Shown here in pieces: positions 1 to 5,848 of a stretch of DNA of 7,742 nucleotides. Position 1 is the first letter of the stretch. Every line of letters starts with the position of its first letter. This DNA is from an uncultured Eggerthellaceae bacterium (lineage in GTDB: Bacteria > Actinomycetota > Coriobacteriia > Coriobacteriales > Eggerthellaceae), in NCBI GenBank assembly GCA_934645125.1, contig CAKUDT010000059.1:1-7742 (forward strand), given 5' to 3'. The position numbers were made by a program, and so were the translations under genes. The notes under the pieces were generated by a model. It saw only the letters and a list, made by a program, of their open reading frames with translations, did not search any database and had not been told where the DNA came from.

Positions 1-243
1 TATTCCTGTACGGGGTAGGTGGGAAGGTATTTCGACACGCATGCCTCGTTGTCTGAAGTTCGTGACCTGGGGTTTTCCTGGCTAATGGCAATGCAAGCGA
101 TGCCTTGACCCCTCTTTTGCATCTTCGAGGTACCCCGAACAGTCGTATTTTGCGTATTGGAGCTCGATTTTCGACAAGATGGCCTGCGATTTGGTGATAT
201 CCGGAAGAAGCGTCGCAGCTCGGCTTAGTCCTTGCCGGCAGGT

Positions 244-292
244 GCCCCTTGTTGACAAAAGGTGGGGTAATTTGTCAACAATCAACAGGGGC
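244..292. repeat. Nested inverted repeat, candidate operator or leader hairpin
   Basis: TTGTTGACAAA at 249-259 and TTTGTCAACAA at 271-281 are perfect 11-base reverse complements separated by 11 bases, so the half-sites are centred 22 bp apart, about two helical turns. Outside them GCCCC (244-248) complements GGGGC (288-292). TCAACA occurs twice in tandem (275-280 and 282-287), so TGTTGA at 250-255 can pair with either copy, giving two alternative foldings. The spacing suits a dimeric or tetrameric DNA-binding regulator. If transcribed, the element would form a strong RNA hairpin. No T-run follows directly, so it is not a standard terminator. I do not recognise it as the site of a named regulator. 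Confidence 0.6.
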
Positions 293-320
293 TCTATCAC
301 CTTTTGCTGTACGTGCGCCG

Positions 321-349
321 TTGCAAGACATCTTGCGAAGTGGGATACT
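321..349 (+). promoter_or_regulatory. Weak candidate promoter for the rfbA gene run
   Basis: TTGCAA at 321-326 and GATACT at 344-349 are 17 bp apart, and each matches 4 of 6 bases of the sigma-70-type consensus. A transcript would begin about 45-50 bases before the rfbA start. The -35-like element overlaps a short dyad (GCAAGA, CA, TCTTGC at 323-336), and the -10-like element lies in a second palindrome (GATAC, T, GTATC at 344-354). Both could be operator half-sites or chance. A better -35 match, TTGACA at 252-257, has no acceptable -10 partner at normal spacing. Confidence 0.25.
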
Positions 350-388
350 GTATCGTTAAGTTTTAAGCAGTTACCAACGGAAGCGAAA

Positions 389-394
389 AGGGAG
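389..394 (+). promoter_or_regulatory. Ribosome binding site that fixes the rfbA start
   Basis: AGGGAG lies 8 bases before the GTG at 403 but only 2 bases before the upstream in-frame TTG at 397. The spacing favours the GTG. The resulting N-terminus, MKGIILAGGSGTRL, is also what this enzyme family normally has. Confidence 0.75.
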
Positions 395-402
395 TTTTGC
401 CG

Positions 403-1305
403 GTGAAGGGAATTATTTTGGCTGGTGGCAGCGGTACGCGTTTGTATCCGCTTACGATGGTAACGTCGAAGCAGCTCCTGCCAATCTACGACAAGCCCAT
501 GATTTACTACCCGTTGAGCGTGCTCATGCTTGCGGGTATTCGCGACATTCTTATCATCTCCACCCCGCACGATCTTCCGAACTTCAAGAAGCTGCTGGGG
601 TCGGGCAGCCAGTTTGGCATCAAGCTCTCCTACGAAGAGCAACCTTCGCCCGATGGCCTCGCTCAGGCGTTTATTATCGGTGAAGACTTCATTGGCGAAG
701 ACTCTGTGGCGCTTACGTTGGGCGATAACATTTTCTACGGAGGCGGCTTCACATCGCTGCTTAAAACCGCAGCTCAAACCGAAGTTGGCGCTACGGTGTT
801 CGGTTACTATGTACCCGATCCCGAGCGTTTTGGCGTGGTGGAGTTCGACGACAAGGGCAAAGCAATCTCGCTTGAAGAGAAGCCCGAAGACCCCAAGAGC
901 AACTACGCCGTGACCGGTTTGTACTTCTACGATAACCGCGTGGTCCAGTGGGCAAAGGAAGTTGAACCTTCGGATCGCGGTGAACTGGAAATCACGTCGC
1001 TTAACCGCCGTTACCTGGAAGACGGATCTTTGAACGTAATGTTGCTGCATCGCGGCAGCGCATGGTTCGACACGGGAACCGTGAGAAGCCTGTACTCGGC
1101 AACGGAATATGTGCGCGTCATTGAAGAGCGGCAGGGCATCCAGATTGCCAACTTGGAGGAAATCGCGTTCAATAACGGCTGGATTTCTGCAGAAATGCTG
1201 CGTAAAGCTGCGCAAAAATACGCGCATTCCGATTACGGTCTGTATCTGAACAGCGTTCTTTCGGGCAGAATCAAGGGAAGCTCGGTATCCAGGAGCAACG
1301 AGTAG
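403..1305 (+). CDS. rfbA: Glucose-1-phosphate thymidylyltransferase (RmlA)
   Basis: This 300-residue protein makes dTDP-glucose and pyrophosphate from glucose-1-phosphate and dTTP in the cytoplasm, the entry step to dTDP-deoxysugars. The nucleotidyltransferase signature GGSGTRLYPLT lies at residues 8-18, followed by the conserved SKQLLPIYDKPMIYYPLS stretch. GDNIFYG begins at residue 107, with Asp108 as the probable metal ligand. WFDTGT at 221-226 supplies the second conserved Asp (223). Length is normal for the short RmlA type, with a few extra residues at the C-terminus. I chose GTG at 403 over TTG at 397 because of the ribosome binding site spacing and family N-terminus. rfbB follows after 3 bases, so the two are very likely co-transcribed. 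Function is secure at family level; the fate of dTDP-glucose is inferred from the neighbours. Confidence 0.97.
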   Translation: MKGIILAGGSGTRLYPLTMVTSKQLLPIYDKPMIYYPLSVLMLAGIRDILIISTPHDLPNFKKLLGSGSQFGIKLSYEEQPSPDGLAQAFIIGEDFIGEDSVALTLGDNIFYGGGFTSLLKTAAQTEVGATVFGYYVPDPERFGVVEFDDKGKAISLEEKPEDPKSNYAVTGLYFYDNRVVQWAKEVEPSDRGELEITSLNRRYLEDGSLNVMLLHRGSAWFDTGTVRSLYSATEYVRVIEERQGIQIANLEEIAFNNGWISAEMLRKAAQKYAHSDYGLYLNSVLSGRIKGSSVSRSNE

Positions 1306-1308
1306 CAT

Positions 1309-2313
1309 ATGTTTAATCGAATCATCGTTACGGGCGGTGCGGGCTTTATCGGAAGCAATTTCGTCCATTGGGTGGTAAACAACCAGCCAGGCGTGCACGT
1401 GACTGTTTTGGATAAGTTGACGTACGCGGGCAATCGCGCGAACCTTGCAGGCATTCCCGAAAATCGCATGACATTTGTGCAAGGGGACATTTGCGACACG
1501 GCGCTGCTGAACCGCATTGTGCCTGATGCCGATGCTATTGTACATTTCGCTGCGGAAAGCCACAACGACAATTCCATTGCCGATCCTTCTCCGTTCGTGC
1601 GTACGAACGTGGAAGGAACGTACGCTCTTTTGGAGGCGTGCCGCACGTACGGAACGCGCTTCCACCACGTGTCAACCGATGAAGTTTATGGCGACCTGGC
1701 TCTGGACGACCCGGCGCGTTTCACCGAGGAGACCCCGTATCGCCCCTCGAGCCCCTACAGTTCCACGAAAGCTGCTAGCGATTTGCTGGTGCGCGCGTGG
1801 TATCGCACCTATGGCGTGCCGGCGACCATCAGCAATTGCTCCAACAATTACGGCCCCTACCAGCACGTGGAAAAGTTTATCCCGCGCCAAATCACGAACA
1901 TCATCTGCGGCATTCGCCCCAAGCTTTACGGCGACGGCCTGAACGTGCGCGACTGGATTCATACGGAGGATCACTCGAGTGCAGTGTGGGCCATTCTGAA
2001 TGGCGGTCGTCTGGGCGAAACATACCTTATTGGCGCCGATGGCGAGCGCAACAACATTACGGTCATGCGCGACATTCTGCAAGGCATGGGCAAGGACGCA
2101 GACGACTTTGACTGGGTGCGCGATCGCCCTGGTCACGACCGTCGTTACGCCATTGATAGCACGAAGCTGCACACCGAGTTGGGTTGGCGCCCGCAGCACA
2201 CCGATTTCGCGCAAGGGCTGGCGCAGACTATCAAGTGGTATCAAGATAACGAAGCGTGGTGGCGTCCGGCAAAGGAAGCAACCGAAGCAAAATACCAGGC
2301 CCAGGGCCAGTAG
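1309..2313 (+). CDS. rfbB: dTDP-glucose 4,6-dehydratase (RmlB)
   Basis: This 334-residue extended short-chain dehydrogenase/reductase converts dTDP-glucose to dTDP-4-keto-6-deoxyglucose using tightly bound NAD+. The NAD-binding motif TGGAGFIGSNF lies at residues 8-18. The dehydratase-specific STDEVYGDL starts at 122, giving the catalytic Thr123-Asp124-Glu125. YSSTK at 150-154 gives the catalytic Tyr150 and Lys154. SNNYGPYQHVEKFIPRQI and the later NVRDWIHTEDH segment are typical of RmlB. Where many RmlB proteins have HVDRSI, this one has HNDNSI, an acceptable variant. The start codon lies 3 bases after the rfbA stop. The nearest good Shine-Dalgarno sequence (AGGAG at 1291-1295, inside rfbA) is 13 bases away, so translational coupling is likely. 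RmlC and RmlD do not follow, so the product probably feeds the aminotransferase next door rather than rhamnose. Confidence 0.97.
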   Translation: MFNRIIVTGGAGFIGSNFVHWVVNNQPGVHVTVLDKLTYAGNRANLAGIPENRMTFVQGDICDTALLNRIVPDADAIVHFAAESHNDNSIADPSPFVRTNVEGTYALLEACRTYGTRFHHVSTDEVYGDLALDDPARFTEETPYRPSSPYSSTKAASDLLVRAWYRTYGVPATISNCSNNYGPYQHVEKFIPRQITNIICGIRPKLYGDGLNVRDWIHTEDHSSAVWAILNGGRLGETYLIGADGERNNITVMRDILQGMGKDADDFDWVRDRPGHDRRYAIDSTKLHTELGWRPQHTDFAQGLAQTIKWYQDNEAWWRPAKEATEAKYQAQGQ

Positions 2314-2331
2314 ACAGTAGGCGAAAGCACG

Positions 2332-3510
2332 ATGGAGCAGAAAAACATACCAGTCACGCGCTCTTCCATGCCTCCGTTCGAGGAATACTGCGAAGAGATT
2401 CGGTCTTTGTGGGACTCGCATTGGCTGTCGAACTGCGGTGAGAAGCACGAGCAGCTTAAAGGGCAGCTTGCGGCGTATCTGGAAGTGCCCCATGCCGATC
2501 TTTTCGTGAATGGCCACAACGCTCTGGAATGCACGCTGGAGGCGCTTGAGCTGGGAAAAGATGGCCGCAATGAGGTTATTACCACGCCGTTTACGTTCTT
2601 GAGCACTACGAATGCGATTGTTCGCAAGGGGCTTACGCCAGTTTTCTGCGATATCAAGCCTGATGACTTCACGCTGGATCCCGCGAAAATCGAAGCTCTT
2701 ATCACGCCGCGAACATGCGCTATCGTGCCCGTTCACGTGTATGGCAACGTGTGCGACGTTGAAGCAATAGCGGCGGTTGCCGAAGAGCACAACCTGCGTG
2801 TTGTCTACGATGCCGCCCACGCGTTCGGTGTGCGCATTAACGGGGTAAATGTGGCGAATTTCGGCGATGCCTCTATGTTTAGCATGCATGCGACGAAGGT
2901 CTTCAACACCATTGAAGGCGGGTTGGTCACGCATGCCAGCGATCAGCTGTCAACGCGTTTGGGGCAGTGGCGCAATTACGGGCTTACCGGCCAGGAATCT
3001 GCGGCGTATATCGGCGGAAATCTTAAGATGAACGAGTTCGCTGCCGCTATGGGCTTGTGTAATTTGCGCCATCTATCAGGAGAAATAGAAAAGCGTAAAG
3101 TTGCGAGCGAGCGATATTGGGATACGCTTGAGCGGGTTCTCGGAATTCAGGTGTGCCGTCCGAAGAAGAGCGTGACCTCTAATTACGCGTATCTTCCCGT
3201 GCTTTTCGATCCCAGCGAATTCGGTGCAACGCGCGATGACGTTTTCGCGCATCTTAAGGAAAACGGCGTGTTCGCGCGCAAGTATTTCTACCCCATTATC
3301 GGCGATTTTGAGTCGTATCGGGGCAGGTACGATTCCTCGCTTACGCCGGTGGCAAAATATGTGGGCAGCAACATCCTTACGCTGCCGCTCTATGCGGATT
3401 TGACGCGGGAAGACGTGGACCGGATTTGCGCGCTGGTGCTGGATGTGCGCGACGGCGGGCTTTCCGACACGCGCGAAGGTAGGCTTTCTGGTAAGCGCGA
3501 CAACGCGTAA
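2332..3510 (+). CDS. DegT/DnrJ/EryC1/StrS sugar aminotransferase, VioA-like
   Basis: This 392-residue PLP-dependent sugar aminotransferase probably moves an amino group, usually from glutamate, onto the 4-keto group of dTDP-4-keto-6-deoxyglucose. The family fold is clear: an N-terminal IPVTRSSMPPFEEY region, ITTPFTFLSTTNAIVRKG, and PVFCDIKPDDFTLDP. DAAHAFG has Asp160, which would contact the PLP ring nitrogen, and His163. HATKVFNTIEGG has Lys189 as the internal aldimine lysine, and GGNLKMNEFAAAMGL completes the pattern. The N-terminal style resembles dTDP-4-amino-4,6-dideoxyglucose transaminases (VioA type), but WecE-like or 3-aminotransferase specificity cannot be excluded by eye, so no symbol is given. 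It starts 18 bases after rfbB with a weak ribosome binding site (TAGG at 2318-2321). The conserved N-terminus supports this ATG. A strong hairpin spans its stop codon. Confidence 0.93.
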   Translation: MEQKNIPVTRSSMPPFEEYCEEIRSLWDSHWLSNCGEKHEQLKGQLAAYLEVPHADLFVNGHNALECTLEALELGKDGRNEVITTPFTFLSTTNAIVRKGLTPVFCDIKPDDFTLDPAKIEALITPRTCAIVPVHVYGNVCDVEAIAAVAEEHNLRVVYDAAHAFGVRINGVNVANFGDASMFSMHATKVFNTIEGGLVTHASDQLSTRLGQWRNYGLTGQESAAYIGGNLKMNEFAAAMGLCNLRHLSGEIEKRKVASERYWDTLERVLGIQVCRPKKSVTSNYAYLPVLFDPSEFGATRDDVFAHLKENGVFARKYFYPIIGDFESYRGRYDSSLTPVAKYVGSNILTLPLYADLTREDVDRICALVLDVRDGGLSDTREGRLSGKRDNA

Positions 3511-3529
3511 TCGAGCGGCGTTGTTCGCG
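3496..3529 (+). other. Hairpin across the aminotransferase stop codon
   Basis: CGCGACAACGC (3496-3506) pairs with GCGTTGTTCGCG (3518-3529), giving 11 base pairs with one bulged T (3525) and an 11-base loop that contains the TAA stop. A smaller dyad follows (GTCGC at 3531-3535 with GCGAC at 3543-3547). There is no T-run after either, so this is not a canonical Rho-independent terminator. It may slow polymerase, protect the 3' end of a processed transcript, or lower expression of the transferase gene relative to the genes before it. Confidence 0.5.
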
Positions 3530-3585
3530 GGTCGCGGCATCTGCGACGTGGGCGTTTACGTTTCAAGTACAAGGAAGAGAGTAGA

Positions 3586-4386
3586 TTGAGCACCTATCAA
3601 AAGGACCTGACGAGCGAGCAGATACGGCTCATTGGGCGCAAGTTGGCCGCTGACAGGCTTGAGTCGGTCGATGCCATTCAGCAGCCTTGCAATCCGGCGC
3701 GCAATGGGTACGTGCGTTTCGTGAAACGTTTCCTGGACATTGTGTTTTCCCTGGTCGTTCTTGTTGTCACGTTGCCTATTAATCTGATAATCGGCATTGT
3801 GACATTCTTTGACGTGGGTCGTCCGCTGTTTTTCAAGCAAGAGCGCATCGGGCGTGACGGCAAGCCGTTCACCATTGTGAAGTTCCGCAACATGAGAAAC
3901 GATGTGGACGAAAAAGGAGAGCCGCTGCCTGTTGAGGTGCGCGTCACGAAATGGGGAAAATTTGTTCGCAAGACTTCTTTGGACGAGCTGTTAAATTTCT
4001 GGAGCATTCTGAAGGGCGACATGAGCTTGATTGGTCCGCGACCGCTTCCCGGTGTGTATCTGGAGCGCTACAGCAAGCGGCATCGGGACCGATTGGCGGT
4101 GCGTCCCGGTCTTGAGTGCCCGCCGCGCCAGCTGGGGGAAGCTGTATGGACTTGGAATGACCAGCTTGAGAACGATATATGGTATGTTGAACACGTATCG
4201 TTTTCAACGGATTGCAAGATGTTTGTCAACCTGGCGCGCTTTGCTCTTGATCGGAAAAGCGCGGCTGCTCGTGCGGTGGCGCGCCGCGGAAGTTTCATGG
4301 GCTACGATTGGAGCGGCACGGCTATCAACGATGCCCAAATTCCGCAGGAGTACCTTGATTGGGTGCGCGGCCTGCCAGAAGAGTAG
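3586..4386 (+). CDS. Bacterial sugar transferase (monotopic phosphoglycosyl transferase)
   Basis: This 266-residue membrane-associated enzyme would transfer a phospho-sugar from a nucleotide sugar to undecaprenyl phosphate, starting glycan assembly at the inner face of the membrane. One hydrophobic segment (about residues 46-76, FLDIVFSLVVLVVTLPINLI) is followed by the family block GRPLFFKQERIGRDGKPFTIVKFRNMR. Asp133-Glu134 in TSLDELLNF form the catalytic dyad, followed by GDMSLIGPRPL. It has the PglC-like catalytic core plus about 45 extra N-terminal residues and a longer C-terminus. The stretch after RPG reads LECPPRQLGEAVWTW instead of the common ITGWAQV-type sequence, so substrate choice may differ. 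It starts at TTG, with AAGGA at 3571-3575 ten bases upstream. The gap to the aminotransferase is 75 bp. Whether it uses the amino sugar made upstream is inferred, not shown. Confidence 0.93.
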   Translation: MSTYQKDLTSEQIRLIGRKLAADRLESVDAIQQPCNPARNGYVRFVKRFLDIVFSLVVLVVTLPINLIIGIVTFFDVGRPLFFKQERIGRDGKPFTIVKFRNMRNDVDEKGEPLPVEVRVTKWGKFVRKTSLDELLNFWSILKGDMSLIGPRPLPGVYLERYSKRHRDRLAVRPGLECPPRQLGEAVWTWNDQLENDIWYVEHVSFSTDCKMFVNLARFALDRKSAAARAVARRGSFMGYDWSGTAINDAQIPQEYLDWVRGLPEE

Positions 4387-4450
4387 CGCGAAGGCACGAG
4401 CGAAGGCCCGGACGAAGACCCGGACGAAGGTGCGAGCGAAGGTGCGTGTG
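4385..4450 (+). repeat. 12-bp imperfect tandem repeat after the transferase stop
   Basis: Four adjacent 12-base units are visible: CGAGCGAAGGCC (4397-4408), CGGACGAAGACC (4409-4420), CGGACGAAGGTG (4421-4432) and CGAGCGAAGGTG (4433-4444), with degenerate partial units on both sides. The period is a multiple of three. In the frame of the upstream transferase, the sequence after its TAG would encode acidic tetrapeptides (TSEG, PDED, PDEG, ASEG) until a TGA at 4471-4473. This looks like a coding-type repeat that now lies just outside the gene. Confidence 0.85.
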
Positions 4451-4558
4451 GGGCGCAGATAGAGCGCGAATGACAACGCGCGCGGGCAATGCGTTTCGGG
4501 TGCGAAGCCGAGCAGTTGCTGAACAGGACATGAAGAGATTACGTGATGGGGTGGAAGA

Positions 4559-5848
4559 ATGTCGCATAAGCTGCTTGTTTTGGGGGGAAAGCCAATTGGC
4601 TCGTGCGAACTGGTGAAATACGCGAAGGATCAGGGCGATTACGTGGTGGTTGCCGATTACCTTGCGCCCGAGGCATCGCCTGCGAAACGTCTTGCCGATG
4701 AATCATGGGATGCAAGCACGGCGGACGTAGATGATTTGTGCCAACGTTGCCGTGAGCAAGGAATCGATAGCGTGCTTTCGGGTGTGCACGAGTTCAATTT
4801 GGATAAAATGGCGCGTGTTGCTCAAAAAATGGGATACCCGTGCTATTGCACTCCAGAGCAGTTCGATGCGTTGCGTGATAAAGGTCAGTTCAAGGCGCTT
4901 TGCCAGACTCATGGCATTCCCGCGGCACGCCGTTATTCCTACGAGGAAGCGCAGCGTCTTCCCGAAAATGCTTATCCGCTGGCGGTAAAGCCGCTTGATG
5001 GAAGCGGGAGCAGGGGTTTTTCGAAAGTTGCGAACCCAGGCGACTTGGATGCGGCCGTTGCGCAGGCGCGTTCCTTTTCGTTTGCGGGTGAAGTGATCAT
5101 CGAGGACTTTATCGAGGGCGATGCGGTGATCATCCACTACACGGCCCATCAAGGCTCTATCGTGTATTCGGGCATTGCCGATAAATGCTCGCAGAAGATG
5201 GGCGACGCGGGCGCGCCGATTATGGCGCTTCAGATTGCTCCTTCGCGCGATGAACAGAAGTACCTGGACGAGTTGAACGATAAGGCCATTACTCTGTTCA
5301 AAGATATGGGTATTACCGAAGGTCCGTTGTGGATTGAGGCGTTCAACCGCAACGGCTCGTTCCTGTTCAACGAAATGGGCTTCCGATTTGGTGGCTCGCT
5401 TACGTATTACCTGGTCAAAGAGATGTACGGTATTGATCAGTTGGCTGCACTCTATGCGTGCGCTATGGGCGGCAATGCGGGTGAGCTTATTGCACAGCCC
5501 GCAGCGGGTGCGTATGCCATTTGGCCGCTCCATTTGAAGCCGGGCGTTATCGCTCGCGTTTGCGGCGTGGAAGACGTTTTGCAAATAGATGGCGTTGTTG
5601 CTTGCGTTCAGGTTCATGGCGAAGGCGACACCATTGAACAATGGGGGTCTGCCCAGCAAGTGTTTGCGTACGTGCACGTGAAAGCGGACGATGCGCGCGG
5701 TCTTCTTACCCGAATGCACCAGGTGAAAGAGACGTTGTCAGTGTTTGACGAAGCTGGCAACCAGATGCTTTTTTCGCTCTTTGACCCCAACAATCAGGAA
5801 AAATACCCGTCGTTTTTGCGCGAAGCGCTCTCGGAGGTCGAATCGTGA
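4559..5848 (+). CDS. ATP-grasp ligase, PurK/carbamoyl-phosphate-synthase-like
   Basis: This 429-residue soluble protein belongs to the ATP-grasp superfamily, which activates a carboxylate as acyl phosphate and joins it to an amine or similar nucleophile. An N-terminal Rossmann-like pre-ATP-grasp region (LLVLGGKPIGSCELVKYAK) leads into the ATP-binding lobes. AVKPLDGSGSRGF at 142-154 has Lys144 and a glycine-rich loop. VIIEDFIEGD lies at 179-188. WIEAFNRNGSFLFNEMGFR (258-276) has Glu260 and Glu272 as probable metal ligands and Arg276, in a PurK-like arrangement. A C-terminal domain of about 120 residues follows. The exact substrate cannot be read from the sequence. GGGGTGG just upstream serves as ribosome binding site. 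Its stop overlaps the start of the next gene, so the two products probably act together. The glycan context suggests amide formation on an amino sugar, but that is a guess. Confidence 0.88.
   Translation: MSHKLLVLGGKPIGSCELVKYAKDQGDYVVVADYLAPEASPAKRLADESWDASTADVDDLCQRCREQGIDSVLSGVHEFNLDKMARVAQKMGYPCYCTPEQFDALRDKGQFKALCQTHGIPAARRYSYEEAQRLPENAYPLAVKPLDGSGSRGFSKVANPGDLDAAVAQARSFSFAGEVIIEDFIEGDAVIIHYTAHQGSIVYSGIADKCSQKMGDAGAPIMALQIAPSRDEQKYLDELNDKAITLFKDMGITEGPLWIEAFNRNGSFLFNEMGFRFGGSLTYYLVKEMYGIDQLAALYACAMGGNAGELIAQPAAGAYAIWPLHLKPGVIARVCGVEDVLQIDGVVACVQVHGEGDTIEQWGSAQQVFAYVHVKADDARGLLTRMHQVKETLSVFDEAGNQMLFSLFDPNNQEKYPSFLREALSEVES

Larger units (their letters stand above)
1..402. other. Upstream region with no supported gene
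   Basis: No convincing coding region is visible in these 402 bases. The first 85 bases are open in one forward frame and close with TAA at 83-85, so this could be the tail of an upstream gene, but 27 codons are too few to recognise. A reverse-strand ATG at 43-41 is open to the left edge but has no good ribosome binding site. A 75-codon forward frame at 179-406 lacks a ribosome binding site and runs into the rfbA start, so I treat it as spurious. The recognisable content is a group of inverted repeats (244-292, 323-336, 344-354) just ahead of rfbA. That is where a promoter and operators for the downstream gene run would be expected. Confidence 0.6.

Noticed and set aside
85..125. Stem-loop near GGCAATGC and GATGCC with T-rich stretch as a terminator of an upstream gene
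   Set aside because: The stem has a mismatch, a wobble pair and a two-base loop, and the following sequence is CCTTGACCCC rather than a T-run.
252..280. TTGACA at 252-257 as the -35 box of the main promoter
   Set aside because: The hexamer is perfect, but at 16-18 bp spacing there is no acceptable -10 box; it is better explained as part of the inverted repeat arm.
179..406. 75-codon forward frame ahead of rfbA
   Set aside because: No ribosome binding site, no recognisable sequence, overlaps the rfbA start and passes through the inverted repeats.
82..1668. Long reverse-strand open frame of 528 codons opposite rfbA and the start of rfbB
   Set aside because: It lies antisense to two genes with clear family motifs, its protein has no recognisable domain, and such antisense frames are common in DNA with this codon use.
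403..2313. dTDP-rhamnose operon
   Set aside because: Only RmlA and RmlB are present; no RmlC epimerase or RmlD reductase is seen, and an aminotransferase follows.
1672..2934. Reverse-strand open frame of 420 codons opposite rfbB and the aminotransferase
   Set aside because: Antisense shadow of two well-supported genes; no recognisable domain and composition typical of a mirrored frame.
4385..4450. CRISPR array
   Set aside because: The repeats are 12 bp, directly adjacent and without spacers, so this is a simple tandem repeat.
4470..4616. Possible 48-residue small protein starting at ATG 4470
   Set aside because: No ribosome binding site, overlaps the ATP-grasp start by 58 bases, and no sign of a real protein beyond a short charged stretch.
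4703..5719. Reverse-strand open frame of 338 codons opposite the ATP-grasp gene
   Set aside because: Lies entirely within a gene with intact ATP-grasp motifs; no family resemblance in the antisense product.
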